DNA from: Chitinophagaceae bacterium
Lineage (GTDB): Bacteria > Bacteroidota > Bacteroidia > Chitinophagales > Chitinophagaceae
Length of the DNA: 34,218 bases
Assembly (NCBI GenBank): GCA_027486835.1
Contig: JAIXOJ010000140.1
Span: 1-34,218, forward strand
Direction: 5' to 3'
Both the position numbers and the translations under genes were made by a program. The first letter of the stretch is position 1; each line of letters starts with the position of its first letter. Shown here piece by piece: positions 26,455 through 34,174 of the stretch. The notes under the pieces were generated by a model. The model saw nothing but the letters and a program-made list of their open reading frames with translations, ran no database searches and was not told the DNA's origin.

Positions 26455-27030
26455 CTACTGTAAAGCATCCCCCAAAAAATCTTTTAAAATATCCTCTGTA
26501 GCAACACAGGCCTCTTGCAGGTTTTCGTTGATGACGATTTTGTTGAAATGGTGCTTAAACGAAATTTCGTAGCTAGCCTTGTTGATTCTTGTTTGTAAGC
26601 TTTCCTCCGTTTCTGTTCCTCTGCTGGCCAATCTTATTTTTAATGCATCTACACTTGGCGGTTCAATAAACAAGCTTAAAGATTGTTGCAAATATTGGTT
26701 CTGCACATGGATAGCTCCTTTTACATCAATATCCAGCATAGGAATTTTGCCAGAAGCCCAAATGTTGCTAATCTCTTCTTTTAAAGTGCCATAATAAGTG
26801 CCTTCATACACCATTTCCCATTCAATAAATGCTTGTTGCTCAATCTTTTTCAAAAAATCTTCCACCGACAAAAAATGGTAGTCAACGCCATTGGTTTCAT
26901 GAGTGCGCTGTTTTCTAGTAGTAGCCGATATAGAAAAAGACAGCTTTTTATACTTGCCTAGTAAATACTTAGTGATAGACGTTTTGCCCGCGCCAGAAGG
27001 GGCTGTAATAATGATGAGTTTATTTTCCAT
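26455..27030 (-). CDS. gmk: Guanylate kinase
   Basis: This 191-residue enzyme phosphorylates GMP to GDP with ATP and is essential for GTP and dGTP supply. The P-loop APSGAGKTS is at residues 10-18. The GMP-binding region SISATTRKQRTHETNGVDYHFLS follows, then EWEMVYEGTYYGTL, DIDVKGAIHV and the lid-region RLASRGTETEESLQTRI, all in the standard order. The length is typical of bacterial Gmk. It stands apart from its neighbours, with array C downstream and a 195-base featureless gap upstream (27031-27225 lies on its 5' side next to the CDGSH gene). In Bacteroidota gmk is often next to nadD or a YicC-like gene; neither is seen here. Confidence 0.97.
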   Translation of the reverse strand: MENKLIIITAPSGAGKTSITKYLLGKYKKLSFSISATTRKQRTHETNGVDYHFLSVEDFLKKIEQQAFIEWEMVYEGTYYGTLKEEISNIWASGKIPMLDIDVKGAIHVQNQYLQQSLSLFIEPPSVDALKIRLASRGTETEESLQTRINKASYEISFKHHFNKIVINENLQEACVATEDILKDFLGDALQ

Positions 27031-27225
27031 AGTATTTATGCTATAGTCTGCTTTGGGGATGTAAGGGTAACCTAAATATATATTGACTCAGAAAATGAAC
27101 AGTTGAGAACTGATGGGTTAAATGATCCGTTAATGCCATTACATTGTACTTTTTAACTAAAACAGTTATTTGCCATTTAGCTACATGTACGTTGAATGTA
27201 TCACCAGATTCCCTACGATTTTAAT

Positions 27226-27498
27226 TTACAGGGATTTATGACTGCCATCGCAAAATGGTGGATTTTTCGTCTGCTTACAATTGCATAACCATACTTCTCC
27301 ATCTTCCTCGGCAGTAAATTTTAAACTCTTAAATGGCATCACCACTTGCCCTTCTACTTCTGTTGCAAGCGATTTATGTTTCCCATCACAAATAGGATTT
27401 TTGTCGCTCAAACCACAGGTACACCAAGCATAGGTTTTACCTTTTTCTACTTGAAAACCATTAGGTTTGTTGTCATACACTTTTGGAAACTCACTCAT
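27226..27498 (-). CDS. CDGSH iron-sulfur domain protein (two motifs)
   Basis: This 90-residue protein contains two CDGSH-type [2Fe-2S] sites: CTCGLSDKNPICDGKH (about 28-43) and CNCKQTKNPPFCDGSH (about 72-87). Each has the three-Cys, one-His ligand set C-x-C-x(8)-C-x-x-x-H. The double-motif form without a membrane anchor is the MitoNEET-like class found in many bacteria. Such proteins are linked to redox sensing or iron-sulfur transfer, but their partner here is unknown. There is no neighbouring gene of related function. Confidence 0.93.
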   Translation of the reverse strand: MSEFPKVYDNKPNGFQVEKGKTYAWCTCGLSDKNPICDGKHKSLATEVEGQVVMPFKSLKFTAEEDGEVWLCNCKQTKNPPFCDGSHKSL

Positions 27499-27687
27499 AA
27501 TTTGGGAATAATATTTAAAAACACTTCAAGACCAACGAAGGCAACGAATTAAGGGTAAAATGAGCAATCATTCTTGCATATAGTTTATTAGGCTAAAAAA
27601 AATGAAAACAAAGCCAGAAAATATTTTCACAAAAAGCCCAATCAGATAACTATTTTCGTCCCCACAATTTTTTTAAATAAATTAACG

Positions 27688-28839
27688 ATGAGTGAACAAA
27701 AAAAAGTAATGGTAACGGGTTGCTTTGACCTAATGCATAGTGGACATGTGGCATTTTTAAACGAGGCCAAGAAACTCGGGAAAGTGTATGCCTGCATCGG
27801 CAATGACGAGAATGTTTTTCAATTAAAAGGTAGGTACCCAGTTAACCATCAGTATGAGCGTAAATACATGCTTGAAAATTTGGCATCAGTTACCGAGTGC
27901 AAAATCAATAAAGGATTTGGCATCATTGATTTTTTAGAAGAGATTTCAGAAATAAAACCCGATGTTTTTTTGGTAAATGAAGATGGTTCTACACCAGAGA
28001 AAGCACGTATTTGTGCAGAAAGGGGCATTGAGTACAAGGTTTTTCACCGAGTACCTCATGGCGACCTTCCTGTCCGTTCTACCACAAGCTTAAGAACAGA
28101 ATGCTTAATTCCTTTTAGAATTGATTTAGCAGGTGGCTGGTTAGATCAACCTTTTGTGTCTAAATATTATCCTGGGCCCGTACTCACTATTTCTATTGAG
28201 CCAACAATGGAATTTAACAACCGCAGTGGCATGTCCTCTAGCACTAGAAATAAAGCCATTGAACTTTGGAGAACGGAAATTCCTACAGGTGACAGAGAAA
28301 AATTGGCCAAAGTGCTGTTTACTTACGAAAATCCTCCAGGCACTGAAATAATTGCAGGTTCACAAGATGCTTTGGGTATTGTGTTACCCTGCCTCAACAA
28401 ACTGAGCTACAACGGAGGTTATTGGCCAGAAAAGATTGAATCAATCACTGATGAAGCAACCATTAGTTGGATCGAACAGCATTTGTTTTTGGTTACGCTA
28501 GGTCCAAGGCATTCTGGTTATTCAGTACTAGACAATACAAGCATTGGCGAAGCGGGTGCAAAAGCATTGGCAGATGCGGCAATTGAATGCTGGGATGCTA
28601 TTCAGGCCAAAGACGTACAAGCTTTTGGTAAGGCAATGACAGCGGCTTTTGAAGCCCAAATAAGTATGTTCCCTAACATGGTAAATGAAGACATCCTTAG
28701 TCAAATTGAAAGCTATAAAAGCAAAGTGGCCGGTTGGAAATTAAGCGGTGCCGGCGGCGGTGGCTACTTAGTATTCGTTGCAGATAAGCCACTTGAAAAT
28801 GCCATTCAAGTAAAGATTAGGAGAAAAGATACCAACTAG
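27688..28839 (+). CDS. Fused cytidylyltransferase-like and GHMP-kinase-like sugar enzyme
   Basis: This is a 383-residue protein of two parts. Residues 1-135 are a nucleotidyltransferase of the cytidylyltransferase/RfaE type with the signature TGCFDLMHSGH and its HxGH-type histidines (17 and 20). A short linker VRSTTSLRTE follows. Residues about 135-383 have GHMP-kinase features: an N-terminal IPFRIDLAGGWLDQPFV, a phosphate loop region, and the C-terminal KLSGAGGGGYLVFV. Such proteins would phosphorylate a sugar and attach a nucleotide to it, as HldE does with the modules in the opposite order and a different kinase fold. The usual GHMP P-loop PxxxGLGSSA appears only as SGMSSSTRNKA, so kinase activity is uncertain. 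The sugar is unknown. A TATTTTCG motif at 27651-27658 may be the promoter. Confidence 0.88.
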   Translation: MSEQKKVMVTGCFDLMHSGHVAFLNEAKKLGKVYACIGNDENVFQLKGRYPVNHQYERKYMLENLASVTECKINKGFGIIDFLEEISEIKPDVFLVNEDGSTPEKARICAERGIEYKVFHRVPHGDLPVRSTTSLRTECLIPFRIDLAGGWLDQPFVSKYYPGPVLTISIEPTMEFNNRSGMSSSTRNKAIELWRTEIPTGDREKLAKVLFTYENPPGTEIIAGSQDALGIVLPCLNKLSYNGGYWPEKIESITDEATISWIEQHLFLVTLGPRHSGYSVLDNTSIGEAGAKALADAAIECWDAIQAKDVQAFGKAMTAAFEAQISMFPNMVNEDILSQIESYKSKVAGWKLSGAGGGGYLVFVADKPLENAIQVKIRRKDTN

Positions 28840-28929
28840 TTAAGTGTTAGGTGTTTATCGGATAATTAGTTAGGTTGACTTAATAAATAAAACATTAAAA
28901 AAACCAATGACTACTTAGTCATCACTTTC

Positions 28930-28989
28930 TGAATCGAAACTTACTGTAGAGACGCGATTAATCGCGTCTCTACAGTAAGTTTCGATTCA
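28930..28989. repeat. 60-bp perfect palindrome
   Basis: Left arm 28930-28959 and right arm 28960-28988/9 are exact reverse complements with no loop, including TGAATCGAAACTTACTG and the core GTAGAGACGCGATT|AATCGCGTCTCTAC. The core closely resembles palindromes I remember from many cyanobacterial and Bacteroidota intergenic regions. It lies about 90 bases after the nucleotidyltransferase/kinase gene. The rest of the 347-base gap is AT-rich with no gene. Confidence 0.95.
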
Positions 28990-29186
28990 ATAGCTAGGTA
29001 GTACGAAAGCGAATTGAAACTAACAATTAAGTGCTGAATTTATTGTGGCAAAAAAACTTAGAGTTAAGAAATAGCTTTTCAAGTATTGGTTTCATTACTT
29101 GTTAACCCAAACTACCTGCCACTTACCACCTACTACTAACAACTTTCCTTTATTGTAATTTATTCATTTTTTAAACCAATCTAATT

Positions 29187-30131
29187 ATGTCTATCCCTGT
29201 TGTTGATCTAGCTGATTTTTTGAGTGGCGATTCCGCTAAAAAAGACGCATTTGTTCAGTCGTTAGGCGCGGCTTACGAGCAAGTAGGCTTTGTAGCAGTA
29301 AAAAACCACGGACTTTCGGATGAACTTATTGCCAAGTTGTATAAATATGTAGAAACTTTTTTTTCATTACCAACCGAAGAAAAGAAACGTTATGAAATAC
29401 CAGAACTTGCAGGCCAAAGAGGCTTTACAAGCTTCGGGAGGGAACATGCAAAAGGAAGTGATGCCCCAGACTTAAAAGAGTTTTTTCAGTTTGGACAAAT
29501 GGTAGAAGATGGAGACTCTGTTAAAGAAGTTTATCCAGATAATGTTCAGGTAACCCAATTGCCAGAGTTTAACCCCACTCTAGAAAATGCTTACAAAATG
29601 TACGAAAAAACGGGTGCAGCATTGTTGCAAGCCATCGCTTTATATCTGAATTTGGAGGAGCATTATTTTGATGAACATATCCATAATGGTAATTCTATCT
29701 TACGCTGTATTCATTATCCTCCGATAACTGTAGCTCCTAAAAATGCTATTCGTGCCGAACAGCATGAGGATATTAATTTGATCACCCTTTTAGTAGGTGC
29801 GTCAGCGGATGGATTGGAAATTTTAAATAAGCAGGGTGAATGGATTGGGGTTACGGCATTGCCCGAACAAATAGTAGTGAACGTAGGCGATATGCTCCAA
29901 AGACTAACCAATAATAAACTGCGCAGCAGCACCCACAGAGTGGTAAATCCTCCAAAAGAAAAATGGCACACCCCAAGGTTTTCTATGCCTTTCTTTCTGC
30001 ATCCACGAAGCGAAATGAGTCTAACCTGCTTGGAAAACTGTATTGATGAATCGCATCCAAAAGCTTTTGAGGACATTACCGCAGGGGAATATTTAGATGA
30101 ACGATTACGGGAAATTGGTTTGAAAAAATAA
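29187..30131 (+). CDS. 2-oxoglutarate/Fe(II)-dependent oxygenase, isopenicillin-N-synthase-like
   Basis: This 314-residue protein begins SIPVVDLADFLSGD, the standard N-terminal domain of the DIOX_N type. The iron ligands are His193 and Asp195 (in EQHEDINLITLL) and His250 (in RSSTHRVVNP). Arg264-x-Ser266 (PRFSMPFF) would bind the 2-oxoglutarate carboxylate. All are spaced as in isopenicillin N synthase and plant 2OG oxygenases. These enzymes hydroxylate or desaturate small molecules; the substrate here is unknown. The gene appears alone, followed by a long hairpin before the chromate transporter gene. Confidence 0.92.
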   Translation: MSIPVVDLADFLSGDSAKKDAFVQSLGAAYEQVGFVAVKNHGLSDELIAKLYKYVETFFSLPTEEKKRYEIPELAGQRGFTSFGREHAKGSDAPDLKEFFQFGQMVEDGDSVKEVYPDNVQVTQLPEFNPTLENAYKMYEKTGAALLQAIALYLNLEEHYFDEHIHNGNSILRCIHYPPITVAPKNAIRAEQHEDINLITLLVGASADGLEILNKQGEWIGVTALPEQIVVNVGDMLQRLTNNKLRSSTHRVVNPPKEKWHTPRFSMPFFLHPRSEMSLTCLENCIDESHPKAFEDITAGEYLDERLREIGLKK

Positions 30132-30220
30132 ATAGTTTAAGCCTGATCATTGGAATTTAGTTGAATTAAATTCCTCTCTGTTTATAGGCAGAAGCCTAGA
30201 CATAAGAACTATTAAATCCT

Positions 30221-30266
30221 AAAAGGGAAGTAAGTGGCTGTTAAAATTTGCCACTACTTCCCTTTT
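30221..30266 (+). terminator. Long-stem terminator after the oxygenase gene
   Basis: AAAAGGGAAGTA-A-GTGGC (30221-30238) pairs with GCCAC-TACTTCCCTTTT (30250-30266), a 17-bp stem with one bulged A and an 11-base loop. A short T-rich stretch follows. It separates the oxygenase from the transporter gene and could work in both directions. Confidence 0.55.
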
Positions 30267-30345
30267 GTTATGGATGCTATAGTTGGTCTGGTTTACTTTC
30301 CCCCGAATAATTTGTCGCCTTCCATTTCTAAGCTTACCTGTTACA

Positions 30346-31605
30346 ATGGTTCTACTCCGTCATATCCCTTTTTTGCGTGCTGTTTTTTGGCACAGTATCA
30401 CGGCCTTTGGTGGCCCGCAGGGGCATTATGGAATGATGATGAAAACATTTGTTGAACAACGAAGGGACGTAACCGAGCAAGAATTGATGGATTTCGTCAG
30501 TTTTTGCAACATGCTTCCAGGTGCATCTTCCACCCAAACCCTTACCCTCATTGGCTATAAACGAGGCGGCATTCCCTTAGCAATTTTAACGCTGGCAATC
30601 TGGATAACCCCTGCCTGTCTTATAATGGGAGGCTTTTCTTTTCTGCTAGATTATTATGATGACCAAGCAGTAAGCATTCAAATATTTCATTTTATTCAAC
30701 CCATGGCGATAGGATTTATAGCCTATTCTGCCAAACGGGTGTTTGGTTTAGCCATTACCAATACCATTACCAGAGTTATTCTTTTCGCCTCAACTATCAT
30801 CACCTATCTATGCTTCAAAACGCCATGGGTATTTCCTTTGGTAATCATAGCCGCAGGCATTGCCACTAATTTCAGCGATAAACGGATTCCTCAAAAGGGT
30901 ATTAGACCCAAACAAATTAAATGGGGCAACATGTTGTTGTTTTTGGTGCTGTTTGGAATAGCAGGTTATTTATCCGAAACTTCCACAAGAGAAAATTGGA
31001 AAAGCCACAAAGCCTTCAACCTTTTTGAAAACAACTACCGTTTTGGTAGTTTGGTTTTTGGTGGTGGTGATGTGCTGATGCCCATGATGTACGAACAATT
31101 TGTAGTTCGCCCAACAACAGATTATACCAAGTCAACAGGAAGGGATGTTTTACGAATGAAAAAAACAGATTTTTTAACTGGTTCGGGTATCGTTAGAGCC
31201 ATACCTGGCCCTGTATTTTCAATTGGTGCATTTACTGGTGGTATGGTTTCAAGGGATGATAATACTATCGGTACTCAATTGTTAGGTTGTTTCTTAGGTG
31301 GCGTGGGTATTTTTCTGCCAAGTCTTTTGTTTGTCCTATTTTTCTTTCCCGTTTGGCATAATTTAAAGCGATATGCAGTTATATACCGGTCATTAGAAGG
31401 AATCAACGCCGCGGTGGTGGGTTTGATGGCTGGTGCCACTTGTTACCTTACTACCGACATCATTCAATTCGATGTTTCCAATCATTTAATCGACATTATA
31501 GCAGATGTAGGGGTGATTGTATTGACATTTTCTGCTTTACAGTTTTCTAAAATCCCTTCCCCTTTTATCGTATTGGCTTGTATTGGTCTAGGCTTGGTTC
31601 TATGA
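30346..31605 (+). CDS. chrA: ChrA-family chromate transporter
   Basis: This is a two-domain CHR-family membrane protein of 419 residues from the ATG at 30346; the frame is open upstream to a TTG at 30283, but the shorter start gives the usual [19 protein letters not shown] opening. CHR motifs are present in both halves: [13 protein letters not shown] and [16 protein letters not shown] in the first; [11 protein letters not shown] and [18 protein letters not shown] in the second. About ten to twelve membrane helices are expected. The long form exports chromate by a proton-coupled mechanism in characterised members. No chrB or chrR is nearby, so physiological substrate is uncertain; sulfate or another oxyanion is possible. 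Confidence 0.92.
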   Translation: MVLLRHIPFLRAVFWHSITAFGGPQGHYGMMMKTFVEQRRDVTEQELMDFVSFCNMLPGASSTQTLTLIGYKRGGIPLAILTLAIWITPACLIMGGFSFLLDYYDDQAVSIQIFHFIQPMAIGFIAYSAKRVFGLAITNTITRVILFASTIITYLCFKTPWVFPLVIIAAGIATNFSDKRIPQKGIRPKQIKWGNMLLFLVLFGIAGYLSETSTRENWKSHKAFNLFENNYRFGSLVFGGGDVLMPMMYEQFVVRPTTDYTKSTGRDVLRMKKTDFLTGSGIVRAIPGPVFSIGAFTGGMVSRDDNTIGTQLLGCFLGGVGIFLPSLLFVLFFFPVWHNLKRYAVIYRSLEGINAAVVGLMAGATCYLTTDIIQFDVSNHLIDIIADVGVIVLTFSALQFSKIPSPFIVLACIGLGLVL

Positions 31606-31696
31606 TCAGTTATAAGCTATGGAATATTGACACAATAAATTCAGTATTACAGAATTGGGTTCAATATTGTTTCCTATCTATAATATTTACCACTTT

Positions 31697-32617
31697 CTAG
31701 TTCACTTTCAGGTATGGAGATATTTTTTGGTAAAGAGGTTCTTTTATAAACACAATCTTTTTGATGTCTTCCACTTGGTGATAATTTCCGTGCAATTGCC
31801 GATACAACACCAATGCTTTGGCCAAGTTTTTATCGATATACGGATGTGATGACAACTCGTTTTCCTGTGCTGTATTCAAGTTTATTTGGGTAATTGTTGG
31901 GTTGTCTAACGTACAAAACAAACTGATTTGCTGCATGGCAGTATCGTTCATACCAAAGGTTTCTTTCAATTGGTCTAACCTTAAGAAGCCACCCAGCTTC
32001 TCTCTATACTTAATTATTTTGTAAGGAAGGCCATTCGTCATACCTGCCATAAATTTCAAATCATTGGCAGTTGCTTTGTTAATATCTATTTGAGTGGGTT
32101 TAGTTGGGCTGTTGCTAGGAGCTTGGTTTGATTTGAAATTGAATTTATCGGTGGTAGATATTGAAGCAATTTTGATGTAAGGAATCATTCGTTCGGCCTC
32201 TTCAGGTTGTAACCCCCATATTTTTCGAATGTCTTCCGGTTGTTTGAATTTTCCGCCTTTGTTTCGATAGTTGATAATCGTGTGAATGGTTTTATCCCTC
32301 AACCCTAATTTCTTCCACCCTTGTTCATCCACTGTATTTGGGTCAAAGAAAAAGGGTTCGAATACCGTCGCTTGTTTATCTGCAAATGTTTGATGAGGGT
32401 AGTTAGCTGTACTTGATTTTGCTGGTTCCGAAACTTCTGCTTGTTCCAATAAAGAATCTAGTTGCCATTGCGATTCCTCATCCACAGTAATGGTGGCATT
32501 TTTAGTAGGATAAACATAAGGCAATACCAAAAAGAATACAATCAACAAGGAAACCACAATAGCGGCATTCCGCTCTTTACGAGAAAAGGTGAGATAGTCT
32601 TTTATCCATTTTTTCAT
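31697..32617 (-). CDS. Membrane-anchored helix-hairpin-helix protein (ComEA-like)
   Basis: This 306-residue protein has one membrane helix at about 18-35 (AAIVVSLLIVFFLVLPYVY) and a periplasmic linker. Three helix-hairpin-helix repeats follow: about 110-155 (GLRDKTIHTIINYRNKGGKF), 175-225 (INKATANDLKFMAGMTNGLP) and 240-305 (INLNTAQENELSSHPYIDKN). HhH pairs bind DNA without sequence specificity; ComEA proteins use them to capture DNA during natural transformation. Three repeats behind a single anchor are common in Bacteroidota proteins of this group. The gene follows the PhnP-like hydrolase gene by 19 bases on the same strand. A DNA-uptake role is possible but not shown by its neighbours. Confidence 0.88.
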   Translation of the reverse strand: MKKWIKDYLTFSRKERNAAIVVSLLIVFFLVLPYVYPTKNATITVDEESQWQLDSLLEQAEVSEPAKSSTANYPHQTFADKQATVFEPFFFDPNTVDEQGWKKLGLRDKTIHTIINYRNKGGKFKQPEDIRKIWGLQPEEAERMIPYIKIASISTTDKFNFKSNQAPSNSPTKPTQIDINKATANDLKFMAGMTNGLPYKIIKYREKLGGFLRLDQLKETFGMNDTAMQQISLFCTLDNPTITQINLNTAQENELSSHPYIDKNLAKALVLYRQLHGNYHQVEDIKKIVFIKEPLYQKISPYLKVN

Positions 32618-32636
32618 GCCCTTAATTTTTGCTTCA

Positions 32637-33419
32637 TTAAAAATAACCTTTAACCACTAGACCATCATAAGCAAGGCTCATGCCTTTGGGTAGTTCTGCA
32701 TTAATCACATCATTGAGCCCCAATTGATGGCCTATATGTGTAAAATAAGTCTGCTCTGCATTTACTTCTCTAGCTAGTTGCACCGCTTGATCTAAAGTAA
32801 AGTGCGAATGGTGACCGTCTTTTCGGAGTGCGTTTACAATTAAAATTTCAGAACCCATAATTTTTTCTTTTTCTGTTTCGTCAATTCTGTTAGCATCGGT
32901 AATGTAAGTAACGCTACCGATTCTGTAACCATAAACAGGCATTTTCAGGTGCCAAACTAAAATAGGTATAATAGGTATTTCCCCTATTGTAAAAGGATTC
33001 AAATTTATTTGATGCAGTTTTATATCTGGTATTCCTGCAATTTTTTTTTCGCTGAAGGCATAATAAAACTCCCTGCGCAGATGTTCTTCTGTTAGCGCAT
33101 TTGCATAAACGTGAATGGTTTTGTCATAAATAAAATTGTAGGGTCTCACGTCGTCAAGACCACCGATATGGTCTTTATGAGGGTGAGTAAATACAACAGC
33201 GTCCAAGTCTTGATTATCTATTCGCAACATCTGTTGGCGAAAATCGGGAGTGGTATCAACAACCAAAGTTGTTGTTGTCGATTTTACCAAAATACTACTA
33301 CGTAAACGGTTGTCTTTTACATTGTTTGATTTACACACTTCACAAGCACACCCAATCATTGGCACGCCAGAACTGGTGCCTGTTCCCAACAGCGTAACAG
33401 TAAACGGGTTATTTTTCAC
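32637..33419 (-). CDS. PhnP-like metallo-beta-lactamase-fold phosphodiesterase
   Basis: This 260-residue protein opens with LLGTGTSSGVPMIGCACEVC, the typical start of the PhnP group, including a Cys24-x-Cys26-x2-Cys29 cluster that holds a structural zinc. The catalytic metal motif HPHKDH (His79, His81, Asp83, His84) follows, then VTYITDAN and the C-terminal ligand region THIGHQLG. PhnP opens cyclic ribose phosphates in phosphonate breakdown; with no phn genes nearby a related cyclic phosphodiester substrate is likely. The start codon is GTG. An in-frame TGA lies two codons upstream, so no longer start is possible. It is likely cotranscribed with the HhH gene. Confidence 0.92.
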   Translation of the reverse strand: MKNNPFTVTLLGTGTSSGVPMIGCACEVCKSNNVKDNRLRSSILVKSTTTTLVVDTTPDFRQQMLRIDNQDLDAVVFTHPHKDHIGGLDDVRPYNFIYDKTIHVYANALTEEHLRREFYYAFSEKKIAGIPDIKLHQINLNPFTIGEIPIIPILVWHLKMPVYGYRIGSVTYITDANRIDETEKEKIMGSEILIVNALRKDGHHSHFTLDQAVQLAREVNAEQTYFTHIGHQLGLNDVINAELPKGMSLAYDGLVVKGYF

Positions 33420-33423
33420 GGTT

Positions 33424-33431
33424 CAAAAATA
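33424..33431 (-). promoter_or_regulatory. Possible -7 element directly at the PhnP-like start
   Basis: On the minus strand TATTTTTG lies only 5 bases before the GTG start codon. If used, transcription would begin about at the start codon, giving a leaderless or near-leaderless mRNA. No -33 element is visible, so chance is a fair alternative. Confidence 0.25.
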
Positions 33432-33610
33432 AGTGGCTTTGCGAATGGAAGGCTTGTTAAGTAAAGGGTTGCCATTATTTTAGGTGTAATAAAAAGGAAG
33501 AGTTGTTTTGAATGAATAGGCAGTTAGAATTATCGATCAATCAACCATGGCATTTCCACTCCAATATAGGTAAAGCGCAAATCAAAACCCTTGATTGAGC
33601 AAATCAGTAT

Positions 33611-33639
33611 CAGGTGGTTGAGCTTGTCGAAACCACCTG
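33611..33639. repeat. REP-like hairpin
   Basis: CAGGTGGTT pairs perfectly with AACCACCTG around an 11-base loop. Read on the minus strand it contains GGTTTCGACAAGCTCAACC, a word I recall from small palindromic repeats in several bacterial phyla. It lies between the PhnP-like gene and array D. Confidence 0.7.
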
Positions 33640-33659
33640 TACAATTCTTAACTTAATGA

Positions 33660-33960
33660 CATTGAGAACTAGGGCTTCATTACTCAAAATTGGTCTTGCT
33701 TATTGAATAATCAGTTGTCATTACTCAATAATCTGTCTTGGATACTCATTAATCAGTCTTGGATATTGAGTAATGCAGTTTGGATACTCACTAATGCGTA
33801 ATGGATACTCAATAAACAGTCTGGATACTCACTAATGTGGAGCGGATACTCAATAAACAGAGTGGATACACAATAATCAGTCTTGGATATTGAGTAATGC
33901 AGTTTGGATACTCAATAAACAGTCTGGATACTCACTAATGCGTAGTGGATACTTAATAAG
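33660..33960. repeat. Tandem array D, 20-21-bp period (about 14 units)
   Basis: From 33660 the units are 21 bases, with a few of 20. Most read GATACTCAATAA or GATACTCACTAATG followed by a CAGT or TGGAG-type tail and GGA. Two units (33764 and 33888) instead carry TATTGAGTAAT, nearly the reverse complement of ATTACTCAATA, so neighbouring units can pair as hairpins. The occasional 20-base units break reading frames, which argues against this array being translated. It lies in the divergent region before the right-edge promoter. Confidence 0.9.
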
Positions 33961-34174
33961 AAGAAGAAGAAACACACGAATTCTGCATGATTAGTTGAAT
34001 AGAGGTGTATAAAAACGATAAATGAAGGGAAATGAAACACAGCAAGCGAAATAAATCGAGCCGGGGTATATACTATATAGTATAGTGAATAGGGAAAGCG
34101 GGATAAAAAGCGGCTGTAATTGTTAAATAAGTTAAATAAAGAGTCAAGAGATTAAATGTAAGAGAAAGCCCCCC

